Origin: DASUFH01 sp036274645
GTDB lineage: Bacteria > Acidobacteriota > Terriglobia > 20CM-2-55-15
Direction: 5' to 3'
Assembly: GCA_036274645.1 (NCBI GenBank)
Contig: DASUFH010000177.1
Span: forward strand, 1-8,713
DNA length: 8,713 nucleotides
Part shown: positions 1 to 6,506 of the stretch, piece by piece
Layout: each line of letters starts with the position of its first letter
How positions within the stretch are numbered: position 1 is the stretch's first letter
Made by a program: the position numbers and the translations under genes
Notes under the pieces: generated by a model
What the model was told of the DNA's origin: nothing
Database searches by the model: none
What the model saw: only the letters and a program-made list of their open reading frames with translations

Positions 1-372
1 GAAGTATTCGTCACCCTGGGCGCCGGTCTCGAGGCATTCACCTGCGTTTCGGCGCGCCCCGGGCAGAGCTTCGGTCATGCTGCCGCTGGTATCGAGAAGG
101 ATGCCGAGGCTCATCGGGGCGTCGTCCTGCGAGAACTCGAGGATTTGCTGTTCGGCCTTGTCTTCCCAGACGTGAAAGTTCTCGCGGGAAAGGGACGCGA
201 CGTAGCGGTTGTTGCGGTCCACAACGGTGACGGGAACCACAACAACATCCACGTCGATCTTGACGGTGGGACGCGCCTGCGGATCCGGGTTGCGGGTTTG
301 CTGAGCGAATGCTGCGCAGGCCACAACGAGCGCTATCAGGCCGGCCAAGAGGTAATTGCGAACCTGCCACAT
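1..372 (-). CDS. Secreted VWA-domain protein of the VWFA-related Acidobacterial type (partial, N-terminal 124 residues)
   Basis: This frame stays open from the ATG at 372 to the left edge, so the C-terminal part is missing. Residues 1-24 look like a Sec signal peptide: MWQVRN, then a hydrophobic stretch (LLAGLIALVVACAAFA) ending in AFA|Q. Residues 36-80 form a beta-rich segment (VDVVVVPVTVVDRNNRYVASL...ENFHVWEDKAEQQILEF) of the kind that precedes the VWA fold in the family annotated 'VWFA-related Acidobacterial domain'. ILLDTSGSM at 91-99 is the first strand of a VWA domain with a complete DxSxS metal-binding (MIDAS) motif. The segment near the edge ending GDEYF matches the next helix and strand. 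VWA domains generally mediate metal-dependent protein binding; the partner here is unknown. The gene follows the bactofilin gene by 79 bp in the same direction. A GGGA lies about 8 nt before the ATG as a modest ribosome binding site. The family call is confident; the exact role cannot be read from the sequence. Confidence 0.85.
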   Translation of the reverse strand, partial: MWQVRNYLLAGLIALVVACAAFAQQTRNPDPQARPTVKIDVDVVVVPVTVVDRNNRYVASLSRENFHVWEDKAEQQILEFSQDDAPMSLGILLDTSGSMTEALPGARRNAGECLETGAQGDEYF

Positions 373-390
373 GCTGCGTCCCGCCCTGAT

Positions 391-420
391 TGCGCCGGAG
401 GGTTGCGACTTTCCGGCGCA
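391..420. repeat. Perfect 9-bp inverted repeat between the bactofilin and VWA genes
   Basis: TGCGCCGGA at 391-399 and TCCGGCGCA at 412-420 are perfect reverse complements separated by 12 bases. In minus-strand RNA this would form a GC-rich hairpin in the leader of the VWA gene, about 18 nt before its start codon. No T-run follows the arm on either strand, so it does not look like a classical intrinsic terminator. It could be a processing site, a partial terminator or attenuator, or a protein-binding site. A smaller repeat, GCTAA-CAAA-TTAGC, lies at 432-445 in the same AT-richer gap. Confidence 0.45.
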
Positions 421-451
421 CATCCTGAAGTGCTAACAAATTAGCGTATAT

Positions 452-877
452 TCACGCCCCGTCCGCTTCGACCATGCCGGGTTGGCGTGAAGCTTGATCG
501 TCGGAACTGAGGCCGCGGGAGTCGTTCCCTTCGGCGCTCATGATGCTACGTCCGTCGAATACCGCTCCCGTCTGAACGACAAGTGTAGGCGTTCGAACGT
601 CGCCATGGACGTGGCCGGTGGAGAATATCTCGATTTGACGCTTGGCTTCAACGTTGCCGAAAACGCGTCCGTGAATTTCGATGGCGCCAACGACGATATC
701 CGCGTGGACGACCGCGTGTTCTCCGACGATCAGAACGTCGGCGCTGGAGATTGAACCATGAAAGGTCCCGTCGAGGCGCAGGGTTCCGGAGAACTGCAGT
801 TCACCGGTTACATGGGTTCCCTGGTCGAGGAATCCGGAAATTTCTTCCTCTGAGGGCTTTCGTCGAAACAGTGTCAC
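452..877 (-). CDS. Bactofilin-family cytoskeletal protein
   Basis: The 141-residue product has the bactofilin layout: a short polar N-terminus (MTLFRRKPSEEE), a central region of short beta repeats, and a disordered polar tail. The core spans about residues 19-110. It begins with THVTGELQFSGTLRLDGTFHGSI and continues with glycine- and valine-spaced repeats (ADVLIVGEHAVVHADIVVGAIEIHGRVFGNVEAKRQIEI) that fit a right-handed beta-helix. Bactofilins polymerise without nucleotide into filaments or membrane-associated scaffolds. In different bacteria they localise cell-wall enzymes, stalk proteins or chromosome-segregation proteins. The start is a GTG at 877-875, supported by a strong GGAGG ribosome binding site 6 nt upstream. 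The parB stop is only 20 bp upstream, so the two are probably co-transcribed. No membrane segment is visible. Family assignment is strong; a link to segregation is inferred from position. Confidence 0.92.
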   Translation of the reverse strand: MTLFRRKPSEEEISGFLDQGTHVTGELQFSGTLRLDGTFHGSISSADVLIVGEHAVVHADIVVGAIEIHGRVFGNVEAKRQIEIFSTGHVHGDVRTPTLVVQTGAVFDGRSIMSAEGNDSRGLSSDDQASRQPGMVEADGA

Positions 878-897
878 AGGCTTCCTCCGATTCCGAT

Positions 898-1767
898 TCA
901 GAACTTCGCCCGCATCAGACCTTCATACAGGCGATTCATTTCTTCAAGGGAGAAGAAGTGGATTTCAAACTTCCCCTTTCCACTGTGCTCGTGGACGACG
1001 ACCCGGGTACCCAGGGTCGTTTCGAGCGCATGTAAGGCCGCCTGCACGTTGGGATCCATAACGGGCTCGTCCCGTTCTTCGGGCTTGGATCTGGTTTGTG
1101 GCGCGCCGGCAGCATGCGCGACGAGGAATTCTGCCTGTCGGACGGAATAATGTCCATCAATGATGGTCTTGGCGGCCTCAATCATGGCGTTCGGATCGGT
1201 CAGAGCGAGGAGAGCCTTGGCATGACCTGCAGACAGTTTGTTTTCGAGTAACCATTGCCGTACGGGCGGAGGCAACCGCAGCAGGCGGATCATGTTCGCG
1301 ATGGTGGCGCGGCTTTTGCCGACGCGCTGGGCCACATCCTCCTGGGTGAGGCCATATTCGCTGATCAGATGGTCGTAGGCTTCCGCCTCTTCGATGGGAT
1401 TGAGGTCTTCGCGTTGCAGGTTCTCGATCAGCGCGATTTCGAAAGCCGTGTCGGGCGCAGCATCGCGGATAACGGCCGGAAGACGAGTGATTCCGGCACG
1501 TTGCGCGGCGCGCCACCGTCGCTCCCCGGCGACGATCTGGTACAGATCATTCGCCACGGGCTGAACCACAATGGGTTGGACTAATCCATGCGTCTTGATG
1601 GAATCGGCCAATTCATCGAGCGCGGTTTCATCGAAGATCTTGCGCGGCTGATTGGCATTCGGAACGATCCGGTCGACATCGATCTCCCGGAGCCGGTCCC
1701 GTTCAGGATCCGGTGTTCCCAGCAGCGCGCTCAGTCCGCGCCCCAACGCCTTCCTTTGCTGTGCCAT
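898..1767 (-). CDS. parB: Chromosome-partitioning protein ParB (Spo0J family)
   Basis: ParB is a DNA-binding CTPase clamp that loads at parS, spreads along DNA and stimulates ParA ATPase to segregate origins. The 289-residue product is of normal length and shows the expected order of elements. The basic N-terminal ParA-interaction motif is KALGRGLSALLG (residues 7-17). The N-terminal ParB/CTP-binding domain has GLVQPIVV (61-68), GERRWRA (81-87) and ENLQRE (115-120). A helix-turn-helix reads TQEDVAQRVGKSRATIANMIRLL (about 141-163). A linker follows, and the C-terminal dimerisation segment ends FEIHFFSLEEMNRLYEGLM. The ATG at 1767 is chosen because it gives the conserved N-terminal motif and follows a GAGGG about 9 nt upstream. 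The gene starts inside parA (65 bp overlap), and its cognate parS lies before parA. All known functional motifs appear intact. Confidence 0.97.
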   Translation of the reverse strand: MAQQRKALGRGLSALLGTPDPERDRLREIDVDRIVPNANQPRKIFDETALDELADSIKTHGLVQPIVVQPVANDLYQIVAGERRWRAAQRAGITRLPAVIRDAAPDTAFEIALIENLQREDLNPIEEAEAYDHLISEYGLTQEDVAQRVGKSRATIANMIRLLRLPPPVRQWLLENKLSAGHAKALLALTDPNAMIEAAKTIIDGHYSVRQAEFLVAHAAGAPQTRSKPEERDEPVMDPNVQAALHALETTLGTRVVVHEHSGKGKFEIHFFSLEEMNRLYEGLMRAKF

Positions 1768-2521
1768 GAATGATTTCCCTCGCGAGCCGGATATAGGCCT
1801 CGGCTCCCTTCGATTTAATGTCGTAAAGCAGGATCGGCTTACCGTGGCTGGGCGCTTCTCCCAGCCGGATGTTTCGCGGAACGATCGTCTCCAGGACGCG
1901 CTTGCCGAAATAGCTCTTCAAATCCGCCATGACCTGATTGGAGAGGTTCGTCCGCTCATCGAACATCGTCAGGAGGACGCCTTCGATTTCCAGATTCGGA
2001 TTTCGCGCCTGCCGCACATGCTGGAGCGTTTCCATCAGTTCTGAAACGCCCTCCAGCGCAAAATATTCGCACTGGATCGGAATCAGGACGCTACCGGCCG
2101 CGATCAGCGCGTTCACGGTCAGAATGTCTAAGGATGGCGGGCAGTCGATGAGAATGAAATCGTACCGGTCCGCGACTTCCGCGATCGCCACGCGGAGTCG
2201 CTGATCCCGATCGTCATCCTGGGCCAGTTCCATGGTGGCGCCAACCAACTCCCGACTGCCCGGCGCGAGAAACAGACATTCCATTTCCGTGGGCTGAATA
2301 ACCTGACCCAGGGGCCGGCGTTCAACCAGAACATGGTAGGTGGACGGAAGATCCGAACCTTTGCGAAATCCGAGCCCGGAAGAGCAGTTGCACTGGGGAT
2401 CGAGGTCGAGAACCAGCGTTTTCATGTCGGCCGCAGCAAGCGAAGCCCCGAGATTGATCGCGGTGGTGGTCTTGCCGACGCCACCTTTTTGATTCGTGAT
2501 TGCGATAATGCGCGCTGTCAT
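1703..2521 (-). CDS. parA: Chromosome-partitioning ATPase ParA (Soj family)
   Basis: ParA is a deviant-Walker ATPase that binds nonspecific DNA as an ATP dimer and is released by ParB, moving ParB-parS complexes. The 272-residue product starts MTARIIAITNQKGGVGKTTT. The deviant P-loop KGGVGKTT is at 12-19 with its signature lysine at 12, the A' motif DLDPQ at 39-43, and Walker B FILIDCPPS at 122-130. The C-terminal segment GAEAYIRLAREII is also typical. The reading frame is open 67 codons further upstream, but that extension is low-complexity glycine-rich sequence overlapping rsmG in another frame. The ATG at 2521 places the P-loop at the usual distance from the N-terminus, so it was chosen. 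The last 20 or so residues (GTAKEGVGARTERAAGNTGS) lie beyond the conserved fold and overlap the 5' end of parB. A parS palindrome ends 2 nt before the start codon. Confidence 0.97.
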   Translation of the reverse strand: MTARIIAITNQKGGVGKTTTAINLGASLAAADMKTLVLDLDPQCNCSSGLGFRKGSDLPSTYHVLVERRPLGQVIQPTEMECLFLAPGSRELVGATMELAQDDDRDQRLRVAIAEVADRYDFILIDCPPSLDILTVNALIAAGSVLIPIQCEYFALEGVSELMETLQHVRQARNPNLEIEGVLLTMFDERTNLSNQVMADLKSYFGKRVLETIVPRNIRLGEAPSHGKPILLYDIKSKGAEAYIRLAREIIHGTAKEGVGARTERAAGNTGS

Positions 2522-2522
2522 A

Positions 2523-2538
2523 CGTTCCACGTGGAACA
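2523..2538. promoter_or_regulatory. parS: parS centromere-like site (ParB-binding)
   Basis: The bases CGTTCCACGTGGAACA contain a perfect 14-bp palindrome, GTTCCACGTGGAAC, at 2524-2537. This matches the widely conserved chromosomal parS consensus (TGTTnCACGTGnAACA type) at 15 of 16 positions; only the first base differs. It sits between rsmG and parA, beside the genes for its own binding proteins, as is common for origin-proximal parS. On the minus strand the right arm of the palindrome (GTGGAAC) lies 2 nt before the parA ATG, where a ribosome binding site should be. ParB bound here could therefore affect parA expression as well as nucleate the segregation complex. I found no second full parS in the window; a lone half-site, GTTCCAC, occurs at 2552-2558. 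Confidence 0.9.
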
Positions 2539-2577
2539 ATTCTCCACATTCGGGCCGGACCGTTCCACCATCTTCCT

Positions 2578-3213
2578 TCACCCCATCAAACTTTCTTGCT
2601 CCTCCGTGAAGTCCCACACCCAGGCCTCCGTCTCGCCCTCCGGAACCTGAACCCGTCGCGCCGTCCGCGTCGGTTGCTCCCCTCCCGCGGTAATCCAGAC
2701 CACTCGGGTATCCCTGCCGCACACGCCCCGTAGCGCCTCCAGCAGATTCTCCGTGAGCGCCACACCCTGCATCACGATCCAGTCCACACGGATCGTCCCC
2801 TGAATCGCCTCCAGGCGGGCCCGCTCCACCCGTGCAGGCGGCATGTCCGGAATAGTACTCACGGCGTGCCGGAGAAATGCGGCTCGCTTCAGCCGCGGCT
2901 CCACCAGAATCAACGATTCCACGGGCGCAGCCAACGACATTGGAATCCCCGGAGACCCGTTTCCCGAGCCCACATCCGCCAGCGTCCCGCGAATATCCAA
3001 CGCCGTCGCAATCCAGATCGGCTCGATAACCAGTCGCCGGACCCGCATGCGCCCGCTGAGCCCGGTCAGATTCATCTTCCGGTTCCAGCGATCCAACTCC
3101 TGCAGATAGCAGAATAGGCCCGCCAACTGGGCCGGCGTCAGTGAAAGATCCAGCCGCCGCAGTTCCTCACGGAGAATTCTCGCGTCCTGGCCGCCCTCGC
3201 TATTCGCTTTCAC
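2578..3213 (-). CDS. rsmG: 16S rRNA (guanine-527-N7)-methyltransferase RsmG (GidB)
   Basis: RsmG uses S-adenosylmethionine to methylate N7 of G527 in the 530 loop of 16S rRNA; loss in other bacteria gives low-level streptomycin resistance. The 211-residue product has the family's normal size. It has the N-terminal WNRKMNLT motif (43-50; compare the usual WNxxxNLT). The SAM-binding motif LADVGSGNGSPGIPMSL (78-94) is followed by the acidic strand end LILVEPRLKRAAFLRHA (101-117). The usual SRA-like motif after the fourth strand is changed here: the region reads VDWIVMQGVALTENLLEAL, without the conserved arginine. The start is taken as GTG at 3213, 11 bp after the mnmG stop. It has only a weak GAAG upstream and no nearby ATG alternative, so the exact start is less certain than the gene. 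The position after mnmG is a classic conserved pairing. Confidence 0.92.
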   Translation of the reverse strand: MKANSEGGQDARILREELRRLDLSLTPAQLAGLFCYLQELDRWNRKMNLTGLSGRMRVRRLVIEPIWIATALDIRGTLADVGSGNGSPGIPMSLAAPVESLILVEPRLKRAAFLRHAVSTIPDMPPARVERARLEAIQGTIRVDWIVMQGVALTENLLEALRGVCGRDTRVVWITAGGEQPTRTARRVQVPEGETEAWVWDFTEEQESLMG

Positions 3214-3224
3214 GATCTTCGCGG

Positions 3225-5105
3225 CTAGCTCACGCCATTCCGCCGCTGATTCCGACGGAGCTCCAGGTGGAAGAGCAGGATCGAAATGGATGCCGGAGTC
3301 ACTCCCGGAATTCGAGTGGCCTGGGCAACCGAGCGAGGTCGCGTCCGGGTGAGTTTTTCCGCAATCTCTCTGGAAAGTCCCGACATGGCGGAATAGTCCA
3401 GATCCTCGGGAATCAGCCGCGACTCTGCCTTCCGAACCTTTTCGATCTCCCGTTCCTGCTGCTTCAAATACCCCGCGTACTTGATTCCGGTCTCAATCGA
3501 AAGGATGTCTTCACGCCGGAGTCCCGCATCCGCAACGAAAACCCCTTCCCGAATGAGTTCCGCCAGCCGGATCTCCGGCCGTAGCAACACGGACTTCAGT
3601 GCGGGACGCTCGCGAACATCGAGACCTCGCGACGTGAAGAACTCGTGGGAGGCGTTAACTTTCTCTGTGTCCACCCGTTGACGCGTCGACGCAATCCGGG
3701 ACTGCCTGGCCCGATGCGCCTCCCAGTGCTCGTCCGAAACCAATCCGAGTCTCCGCCCGGTCGGCGTCAAGCGCGCGTCAGCGTTGTCGATTCGCAGATT
3801 CAGCCGAAACTCCGCTCGCGATGTGAACATCCGGTAGGGTTCACTGGTCCCTTTCGTCACCAGATCGTCCACGAGAATGCCAATGTACCCATCCTGACGG
3901 CCCAGAACCAACGGATCCGCACCTTTTGTTTTCAGCGCCGCATTGACGCCGGCGATCAACCCCTGGGCTGCCGCTTCCTCGTATCCCGTGGTGCCATTGA
4001 TCTGGCCCGCAAAGAACAGGCGTTCATATTTCTTCGTTTCGAGAGAACTGCGGAGTTCCGTCGGCTGGACAAAGTCGTATTCAATGGCATATCCGGGCCG
4101 GATCATGTCGGCCGATTCCAGGCCACGCATCTGCGACAGCATCTCCCGCTGCACGTCGATCGGAAGGCTCGTCGACATTCCGTTGACGTAAACTTCATGC
4201 GTATCCACGCCTTCCGGCTCCAGGACAATCTGATGCCGATCCTTGTCGGCGAACTTGACGACCTTGTCTTCAATTGATGGGCAGTACCTCGGGCCGATTC
4301 CCTGAATCTGACCGCTGTACAGCGGCGAGCGCGCCATGTTGCGGTTAATGATGTCGTGAATCCGCGTATTCGTATGCGTGATGTAGCAGCAAATTCTGTT
4401 CTCGAGCGGCCGGATCGTCCGGAAAGAAAACGGCGTGGGCGTCTCGTCGCCCGGCTGGGGCTCAAAAACACCAAAATCGATCGTGCGGGAATCCAGCCGG
4501 GGCGGAGTCCCCGTTTTGAGCCGGCCCCACTCAAAACCCATATCCCGAATACAGTTACCCAGAGACACCGACGCGGGCTCGCCATTCCGGCCCGCCGTGA
4601 ACTGGCGCTCACCGATATGAATCAGACCGTTCAGGAATGTTCCCGTCGTCACGACGGTCGCGCCAGCGCGAACCCGCCGGCCGTCGAGCAGTTCGATGCC
4701 CACCGCCTGGCCGTCTGCGAGAAGGATGCTGACGACTTCGGCCTGTTTTATGAACAAGTTAGGAGTCCGCTCAAGGATCCTCCGCATGATCTGCCGGTAT
4801 GCGGCCTTGTCTTCCTGAGCGCGAGGAGACCACACCGCCGGCCCGCGGCTGGTGTTCAGCAGCCGGAACTGGATTCCTGCTTCGTCGGCGACCACTCCCA
4901 TGATTCCGCCCAGCGCGTCGATCTCGCGCACGAGATGGCCCTTGGCCACACCTCCCACCGCAGGATTGCAGGACATCTGGGCGATCAGATCCGCATTCAT
5001 CGTGTAGAGGGCCGTCGACAGCCCCATTTTTGCAGCGGCTGAGGCCGCCTCGCAGCCGGCGTGGCCCGCGCCAATCACTACGACGTCGTATTGTTCATCG
5101 AACAT
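3225..5105 (-). CDS. mnmG: tRNA uridine-5-carboxymethylaminomethyl modification enzyme MnmG (GidA)
   Basis: MnmG is the FAD- and NADH-dependent partner of MnmE. Together they add the (carboxymethyl)aminomethyl group to C5 of wobble U34 in a set of tRNAs, using methylene-tetrahydrofolate. The 626-residue product is full length. The FAD-binding Rossmann motif is IGAGHAGCEAA (11-21, GxGxxG at 12-17). The family signature SCNPAVGGVAKGHLVREIDALGG (45-67) is present. AGIQFRLLNTSRGPAVWSPRAQ (76-97) and GRLKTGTPPRLD (about 194-205) are standard family blocks, and the C-terminal signature KYAGYLKQQ lies near 542-550. The ATG at 5105 is 4 bp after the mnmE stop. Its GGGAAG ribosome binding site is made by the last two mnmE codons (Gly-Lys), so the two subunits should be translationally coupled. 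Nothing indicates loss of function. Confidence 0.98.
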   Translation of the reverse strand: MFDEQYDVVVIGAGHAGCEAASAAAKMGLSTALYTMNADLIAQMSCNPAVGGVAKGHLVREIDALGGIMGVVADEAGIQFRLLNTSRGPAVWSPRAQEDKAAYRQIMRRILERTPNLFIKQAEVVSILLADGQAVGIELLDGRRVRAGATVVTTGTFLNGLIHIGERQFTAGRNGEPASVSLGNCIRDMGFEWGRLKTGTPPRLDSRTIDFGVFEPQPGDETPTPFSFRTIRPLENRICCYITHTNTRIHDIINRNMARSPLYSGQIQGIGPRYCPSIEDKVVKFADKDRHQIVLEPEGVDTHEVYVNGMSTSLPIDVQREMLSQMRGLESADMIRPGYAIEYDFVQPTELRSSLETKKYERLFFAGQINGTTGYEEAAAQGLIAGVNAALKTKGADPLVLGRQDGYIGILVDDLVTKGTSEPYRMFTSRAEFRLNLRIDNADARLTPTGRRLGLVSDEHWEAHRARQSRIASTRQRVDTEKVNASHEFFTSRGLDVRERPALKSVLLRPEIRLAELIREGVFVADAGLRREDILSIETGIKYAGYLKQQEREIEKVRKAESRLIPEDLDYSAMSGLSREIAEKLTRTRPRSVAQATRIPGVTPASISILLFHLELRRNQRRNGVS

Positions 5106-5109
5106 GGGC

Positions 5110-6486
5110 TTACTTCCCTACGCAAAACTTGCTGAAGACGCGATCCAGGATATCGTCGGTCAACGCCTCGCCGGTCAACACATTCAGATGCGACAATCCG
5201 CCATAGAGATCCATTAACGTCATCTCCGGCGGCGTGTTTTGTTTCAAGGCCTGGAGCGCATGATCGAGCGCGGCCCGCGCGCCACGCACGGCTTCGTACT
5301 GTCGCGCATTTGTGAGCGCCGCCTCCGGTGGACCTTCGATCCGATTCGCCAGCAGTTCCCCGAATCGCGCCTCGAGCTCCGGCAGGCCCTCGCCGGTCTT
5401 CGCCGAGAGCCGGATGGCACAGCTAATTTTTTCTCCATCAAGCTCAATGCGCTCGTCCAGATCGCTCTTATTGACAACGACAACATGCTGAATTTCTCGC
5501 ACAAGGGCGAGAACGCGCGCGTCTTCTTCGTCGAGTGGCGCGGATCCATCCAGCACCACAAGCGCGACGTCGGCCTCCGTGAGCGCGTCTACGGCGCGCG
5601 CCACACCGATTTCCTCAACCTGATCGCTCGTCGAGCGAATGCCGGCAGTGTCGCAGAATCGCAACGGCACGCCCTGGATCGCAACCATCTCGCTGACGAC
5701 GTCGCGCGTGGTTCCCGGAATGTCGGTCACAATCGCGCGATCCTGGCCGATGATCCGGTTAAAGAGGCTGGATTTCCCCACATTGGGCTTCCCCAGGATC
5801 ACCAGCCTCAGCCCGCCAGCCAGGATCCGGCCAAAGCCGTATGTCTCCGACAGCGATTCCAGGTCCGCGCCAAGCGCCTCGAGAATCCGCGCGGCGGCCG
5901 CAGTATTCAGCGTCTCGAGGTCGTCGTCCACAAAATCCACCGCCGCTTCGAACGTGGCGATCAAATCGATGAGCCGATCCTTGATCGGTCGAATGCGCCT
6001 GGAAAGCCCACCCTCCATCTGCTGCAATGCCACCCGCGCCTGATGTCCCGTCTGCGCGTCGATGAAGTCACGAATGGCTTCCGCCTGGAGCAGGTCCATT
6101 TTGCCGTTGGCCACGGCACGCCAGGTAAATTCTCCCGGGCCCGCCTGGCGGGCGCCGCTTGCCAGCGCGCTCTCGACGATGCGCTCGAGGATCAGCGGAT
6201 TGCCGTGAGCGCTGATCTCGACCACATCCTCGCCGGTGTAGGAATGCGGCTGCGGATAGAGGGTCGCCAACACGTCATCCAGCGCATTCCCTTCCGCGTC
6301 CGTCCACAGACCGCGCACGCTGGACCGCGGCATCCACGATCGCGCCGTTGGAAGATGTTTCGCCGCAATCCGCGCGGCGAGCGGCCCGGAAATGCGGATG
6401 AGGCCGATCGCTCCTCGACCATACGGCGTCGAGATCGCGACGATCGTGTCGTCCATTCCCGTCACCCGGTCCAGAGCGCTCGACAT
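5110..6486 (-). CDS. mnmE: tRNA modification GTPase MnmE (TrmE)
   Basis: MnmE is a potassium-stimulated GTPase dimerising through its G domains; with MnmG it modifies U34 of tRNAs. The 458-residue product is full length. The N-terminal tetrahydrofolate-binding domain begins DDTIVAISTPYGRGAIGLIRISGP and includes SYTGEDVVEISAHGNPLILE (82-101). The inserted G domain shows G1 GKPNVGKS (232-239), G2 GTTRD (258-262), G3 DTAG (279-282), G4 NKSD (339-342) and G5 SAK (361-363). The helical domain ends in the invariant-type C-terminus ILDRVFSKFCVGK, with the conserved cysteine at 455. The ATG at 6486 has GGAAGG about 8 nt upstream. A second in-frame ATG ten codons later (MDDTIV...) would match some homologues and remains possible. 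The gene follows yidC by 20 bp and precedes mnmG by 4 bp. Confidence 0.98.
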   Translation of the reverse strand: MSSALDRVTGMDDTIVAISTPYGRGAIGLIRISGPLAARIAAKHLPTARSWMPRSSVRGLWTDAEGNALDDVLATLYPQPHSYTGEDVVEISAHGNPLILERIVESALASGARQAGPGEFTWRAVANGKMDLLQAEAIRDFIDAQTGHQARVALQQMEGGLSRRIRPIKDRLIDLIATFEAAVDFVDDDLETLNTAAAARILEALGADLESLSETYGFGRILAGGLRLVILGKPNVGKSSLFNRIIGQDRAIVTDIPGTTRDVVSEMVAIQGVPLRFCDTAGIRSTSDQVEEIGVARAVDALTEADVALVVLDGSAPLDEEDARVLALVREIQHVVVVNKSDLDERIELDGEKISCAIRLSAKTGEGLPELEARFGELLANRIEGPPEAALTNARQYEAVRGARAALDHALQALKQNTPPEMTLMDLYGGLSHLNVLTGEALTDDILDRVFSKFCVGK

Positions 6487-6506
6487 AGGGATCGCCTTCC
6501 GGCCTG

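Noticed and set aside
38..439. Open frame on the minus strand overlapping the VWA gene start
   Set aside because: It is out of frame with the signal peptide and VWA motif, and is arginine- and serine-rich as expected of a shadow frame.
2540..2548. TTCTCCACA, one mismatch from the DnaA box TTATCCACA, just beside parS
   Set aside because: It is a single imperfect match with no clustered boxes and no AT-rich unwinding region in the 56-bp gap, so it cannot be called an origin element.
2552..2558. GTTCCAC, a possible second parS half-site
   Set aside because: The opposite arm is absent (followed by CATC), and a 7-bp half-site can occur by chance.
2522..2722. 67-codon upstream extension of the parA frame
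   Set aside because: It is glycine-rich with no family similarity, overlaps rsmG in another frame and runs through parS. The ATG at 2521 gives the normal ParA N-terminus.
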